Below, piece after piece: positions 7,246 through 10,000 of a DNA stretch of 10,000 nucleotides. Origin of the DNA: Acropora yongei (Eukaryota > Cnidaria > Anthozoa > Scleractinia > Acroporidae); assembly GCA_014634225.1 (NCBI GenBank), contig BLFN01000393.1:2672169-2682168 (forward strand), written 5' to 3'. A program made the position numbers and the translations under genes. The notes below the pieces were generated by a model. It was given only the letters and a program-made list of their open reading frames with translations, had not been told where the DNA came from and searched no databases. The stretch's first letter is position 1, and every line of letters starts with the position of its first letter.

Positions 7246-7405
7246 ACAGCAGTCTTTAACCCGAGCTTAATGTCAGTGTATTATGTTGACAATGACATGA
7301 TTTTAGGACGAAATAGATCGGCGCTATGGCAATCTAGGAAGCTAATGCGCTCTATAGGTTTTGGAGTTGTGTTATGTTTAAGGATGGTCTGATATTTTTT
7401 GTCTC

Positions 7406-7435
7406 AGGACGAAGTCCTAGGATGAAGTCCTAGGA
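7406..7435. repeat. 13-bp palindromic tandem repeat, 2.3 copies
   Basis: The units AGGACGAAGTCCT (7406-7418) and AGGATGAAGTCCT (7419-7431) differ at one base and are followed by a partial AGGA (7432-7435). The first unit is itself an inverted repeat, AGGAC-GAA-GTCCT. A tetranucleotide microsatellite begins three bases later. Confidence 0.75.
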
Positions 7436-7437
7436 TA

Positions 7438-7453
7438 AATGAATGAATGAATG
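7438..7453. repeat. (AATG)4 microsatellite
   Basis: Four perfect AATG units directly follow the 13-bp tandem repeat. Two unrelated slippage-prone repeats side by side mark this as an unstable, likely polymorphic spot. Confidence 0.85.
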
Positions 7454-8790
7454 CTGTTGACCAGTGTTCCTCTCCTTGGAACTGTTTATGGCATTGTAAA
7501 AAGTAGTTATAGTACATCCTAAGGCGGAACATTTCATATAGGAAGCCACCGAGAAAAGCGTTTTCCTTTGGTACTGTCCCCATGATTACTCATTATGGTA
7601 GAATTAACACAGTTAAGAGCATGATAGGCAGTAGCAGTTCCAAAGTTAACAAACTAGTTTAAAGACTGTGGGTAAAAATTAATGAATAAAATATCTTAAA
7701 GTGAAAGGCATAAAATGTGCCGAGCTACAAGAATGAATGGTATTATGTAACCTTTCTATTGATGTAGACAGAGTTTGATGACTTCTTTCGTGTCTGAGAA
7801 TACATAGCTGCTAAAAAACTTTAATCGTCAAGTTCGCTATTTTAACTGGTCTTTTTAATCAATTTCGATGTGACTCATACAGAAGCGTTACTAAATTTTT
7901 TGCCATAGGAATTCTTGTTATGAGGTAGCATGCCAGATATATCTTCAGTAAAAAGCTGTGAGACAAATTCCTAACCTCGAGCATGTCTATTAGGTTTTGG
8001 TTTTTGATGACACAAAAGACTGAGACAAATGTTGTAGCAGGTATCAATAACATGTTTAGCCGTTTGATGGAGTTATCATCTAATTGGGCTCTCCGAGGCG
8101 GAAGCTTTTTTTTGAAGAAAAGATAAAACTGTCTCAGAGGACTTGAAGTGGAACAAGACAAGACGTAAATTACTCCGTGTGGAGACACTTATTAATACTA
8201 CTGTCAGACATAATGTGGATTATTCATTCGGTCGTAAAATGATGCTAGACGTCTTGTCGGGTTAAGTTTCATAGATATTTTACTTATTTTTACAGTGCCC
8301 TTTCAGTAACTCGGGCTGACTCAGCAACTCGGTAACATGTTTTGCTAAATTTCTAACTTTTCAGAGCTATAATCACTCACGTTGATAAATGTCGGGAAAA
8401 TCTTTGGCTTTTGTCTTCAGACTTGCGCCGGTGCCACAGACACCCGTCACATGCGAACAAGCTATTCTCGGTATTCAGTTACTTGAGAGCTTAGTAATGA
8501 GACAGTAGAACTCACACTGAAGGGAAAATCATGCCGGAACTTCTTCCAGAGATAGTTATTGTTAGATTGAATATCAGTTGCAGCTGTTTAGACATTCTCT
8601 TTTTCCTTTAAACAGTATTTGTTGATTAGGAACAACCTGAGCAAAGCAAGAGTAAACGAGTTTGAGGGTTTTTCTTATTTCACAGTTACTGATTTTTATC
8701 CACAAAAAGTTTAGTGGATATAGTTTGTGCTGGTTCTAAACTTGGCCAGTCTGGATCACGAACAGCTAAACTTCTCTGCGAAAAAATATC
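7454..8790. other. Intergenic, no gene seen; one NF-E2/ARE-type site
   Basis: No convincing coding region. A 109-codon minus-strand frame at 7859-8188 opens on GTG rather than ATG and looks like AT-rich hydrophobic noise. Bases 8317-8326 read TGACTCAGCA, an exact NF-E2/antioxidant-response type site containing the AP-1 core. Good acceptor-like tracts end at about 8294, 8420 and 8684 on the plus strand, but only very short frames follow them. The longest recognised is 28 codons at 8422-8508. Confidence 0.35.
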
Positions 8791-8796
8791 GTTGGT

Positions 8797-8890
8797 CCAA
8801 TCAGCAACTCGAGCCGCAAAATTTCCCCTATTTATGAATAAACATATTGAACGGAACGTCACGTGACAGTCTTTCACGAGAAACCACGTG
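8797..8890. promoter_or_regulatory. Promoter-like block: CCAAT box, CLEAR-type E-box and second CACGTG
   Basis: CCAATCA at 8797-8803 is an NF-Y box. Bases 8858-8867 read GTCACGTGAC, a perfect 10-base palindrome identical to the CLEAR element consensus recognised by TFEB/MITF-type bHLH-Zip factors. A second CACGTG is at 8885-8890, 27 bases after the first core. A TTTAAAAAATAA tract follows. CLEAR elements sit near start sites of lysosome and autophagy genes in vertebrates, and MITF/TFE factors are conserved in animals. No gene was recognised on either side, so the direction is open; a first exon starting near 8920 on the plus strand, or one on the minus strand below 8790, are both possible. 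Confidence 0.4.
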
Positions 8891-10000
8891 CTTTAAAAAA
8901 TAACCAGCGGAAGGTTTTTTTCTCTTTGCTCGGCTGAATAATTTATTTGAGAACAAGAAAACAAAGACAGTAGATTTAAATAAACGCTTTAGACCATTTT
9001 TAAGCTAGCTTTTCATAGCCCGAATTTGTGGCAAAATAAATTTATTTACCAAATGACACGCGAAAAGGAAGACACAGTGGAGTATTTATGAAATATTTTC
9101 AGTTAAAACGGGGAATATGCTTGGTGTGATTTTGAACCGTTGATAGGTATCAGAAAACTAACTCGTTCGCTGCCCTCACTCGTTCATTTTTGAGATACTC
9201 CTCAATTCGTGAATAAGAGTCGTGCTCCAAATTTTCGACAAAGTTATCTTTACATTCGCTCGTGAGATGAGCATTTGCAACAATTAGTTTTGCAGAGACA
9301 AGAAGAGTAGACCTCTGAAACTCATTCTTTTTCCTCGTCTTCAAGGAGGGCGATATGGTGAAGCGATTTCTGATGCCAATTCATGTCCTGTCAGTCAGCA
9401 CGATTTCTTAGTCAACTGATTGCAAGACGAGTACCATGGGGGGCCATCAAAAGAATGCTTAGATTGACTTCCTCACTAAAATAGCCTTCTTCACAGCTTT
9501 GAGTCCAACATACTTGGAAAATGAAAATATTTCGTAACCCGTTAGTAGATTTCAATATTCAAGGGCGAGAGATGTTACGCTGGAATTTAAAGCCTTGAAA
9601 TGGCCGAAAAGATGGTACTTCTTTTTTTTCTAATTTCCATCAAATTCTTCCATCTTCAGTTGGAGCTGTATTCATCTTTTTAAAATGCTGGTTGATTTTT
9701 TTTACCCAGAAAGTTTTCAGAAAAGCTTTTATCACTGACTTTGAACTATTGCTATGCAAAATAGCCGGAGTGATGCAAAATCTAACGTGAGCGACAAATT
9801 GCTGTCAAATTTCCCATTAAGGCTAGGTTTCGATTGAAGATCTGCAAGATCTTTTAGTGCTTATAATCCACGTGTCTCACAAAGAACATTCTACTCATTT
9901 GAAAATTTCATTAATGCCATAGACTCTCAATTTCTTATTCATTGGTTTGGTGGCTCGCATTTTACGTTTACAATTCATTTGCAAAATGTAACTCACTGGG
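8891..10000. other. No gene recognised; possible leader or intron of an off-window gene
   Basis: The stretch is AT-rich with no supported coding frame. It could be the 5' UTR and first intron of a gene driven by the block at 8797-8890 and lying beyond the window, or plain intergenic DNA. A short inverted repeat, AAGATCT-GCA-AGATCTT, lies at 9837-9853. The 64-codon minus-strand frame at 9150-9344 shows no recognisable motif. Confidence 0.35.

Noticed and set aside
7859..8188. 109-codon minus-strand frame with hydrophobic stretches, considered as a receptor fragment
   Set aside because: It opens on GTG, is AT-driven, and no conserved receptor motif could be pointed to.
8686..8877. 63-codon minus-strand frame with a coding-like middle
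   Set aside because: No family recognised and it overlaps the promoter-like block; length is compatible with chance.
1..10000. tRNA, rRNA, CRISPR array, reverse transcriptase or transposase gene
   Set aside because: No tRNA T-arm/anticodon layout, no regularly spaced repeats and no frame long enough or motif-bearing enough was found by eye.

Overview
The window looks like nuclear DNA of a eukaryote, most likely an animal. It is AT-rich and mostly non-coding. It has no operon structure, CRISPR array, rRNA or recognisable tRNA. TATA, CCAAT and E-box style promoter signals, AATAAA signals and a hAT-type MITE are present. The texture and the MITE ends would fit an anthozoan (coral or sea anemone) genome, but that is an impression, not a demonstration.

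Only two reading frames are well supported. Gene A (minus strand, 1443-2177) encodes a 244-residue, basic, Ser-rich, probably disordered protein. Gene B (plus strand, 6459-6806) encodes a 115-residue protein of the same general kind. They are transcribed divergently, with about 4.3 kb between their start codons. I recognise neither as a named family, but they share a C-terminal design: a basic patch leading into R-S-x-S, then 42-45 residues, then a chain end of Leu-Cys-Ser-Thr-(Asp/Glu)-Leu. Each also has one textbook mode-1 14-3-3 motif, and both tails fit a class I PDZ ligand. The simplest reading is a pair of diverged paralogues encoding small phospho-regulated adaptor or regulatory proteins. 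This is the main discovery candidate here.

Region by region. 1-420: no gene, one possible splice donor on the minus strand. 421-640: CpG-richer promoter-like block with four CCAAT boxes and an E2F-type site. 641-1442: intergenic, including the probable 3' UTR of gene A with ATTTA motifs and two AATAAA signals. 1443-2468: gene A with its 5' leader, octamer and TATA box. 2470-3690: no gene, one GC-rich hairpin. 3691-3876: hAT-like MITE. 3877-5800: no convincing gene. 5800-6458: candidate regulatory DNA of gene B (TATA-like boxes, forkhead/E-box palindrome, MEF2 site). 6459-6806: gene B, followed by a 9-bp tandem repeat. 7406-7453: palindromic 13-bp tandem repeat plus an AATG microsatellite. 7454-8790: no gene. 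8797-8890: second promoter-like block with a CCAAT box, a perfect CLEAR-type E-box and a second CACGTG. 8900-10000: no gene recognised.

All splice-site, promoter and motif statements are by eye. No search or alignment was run.
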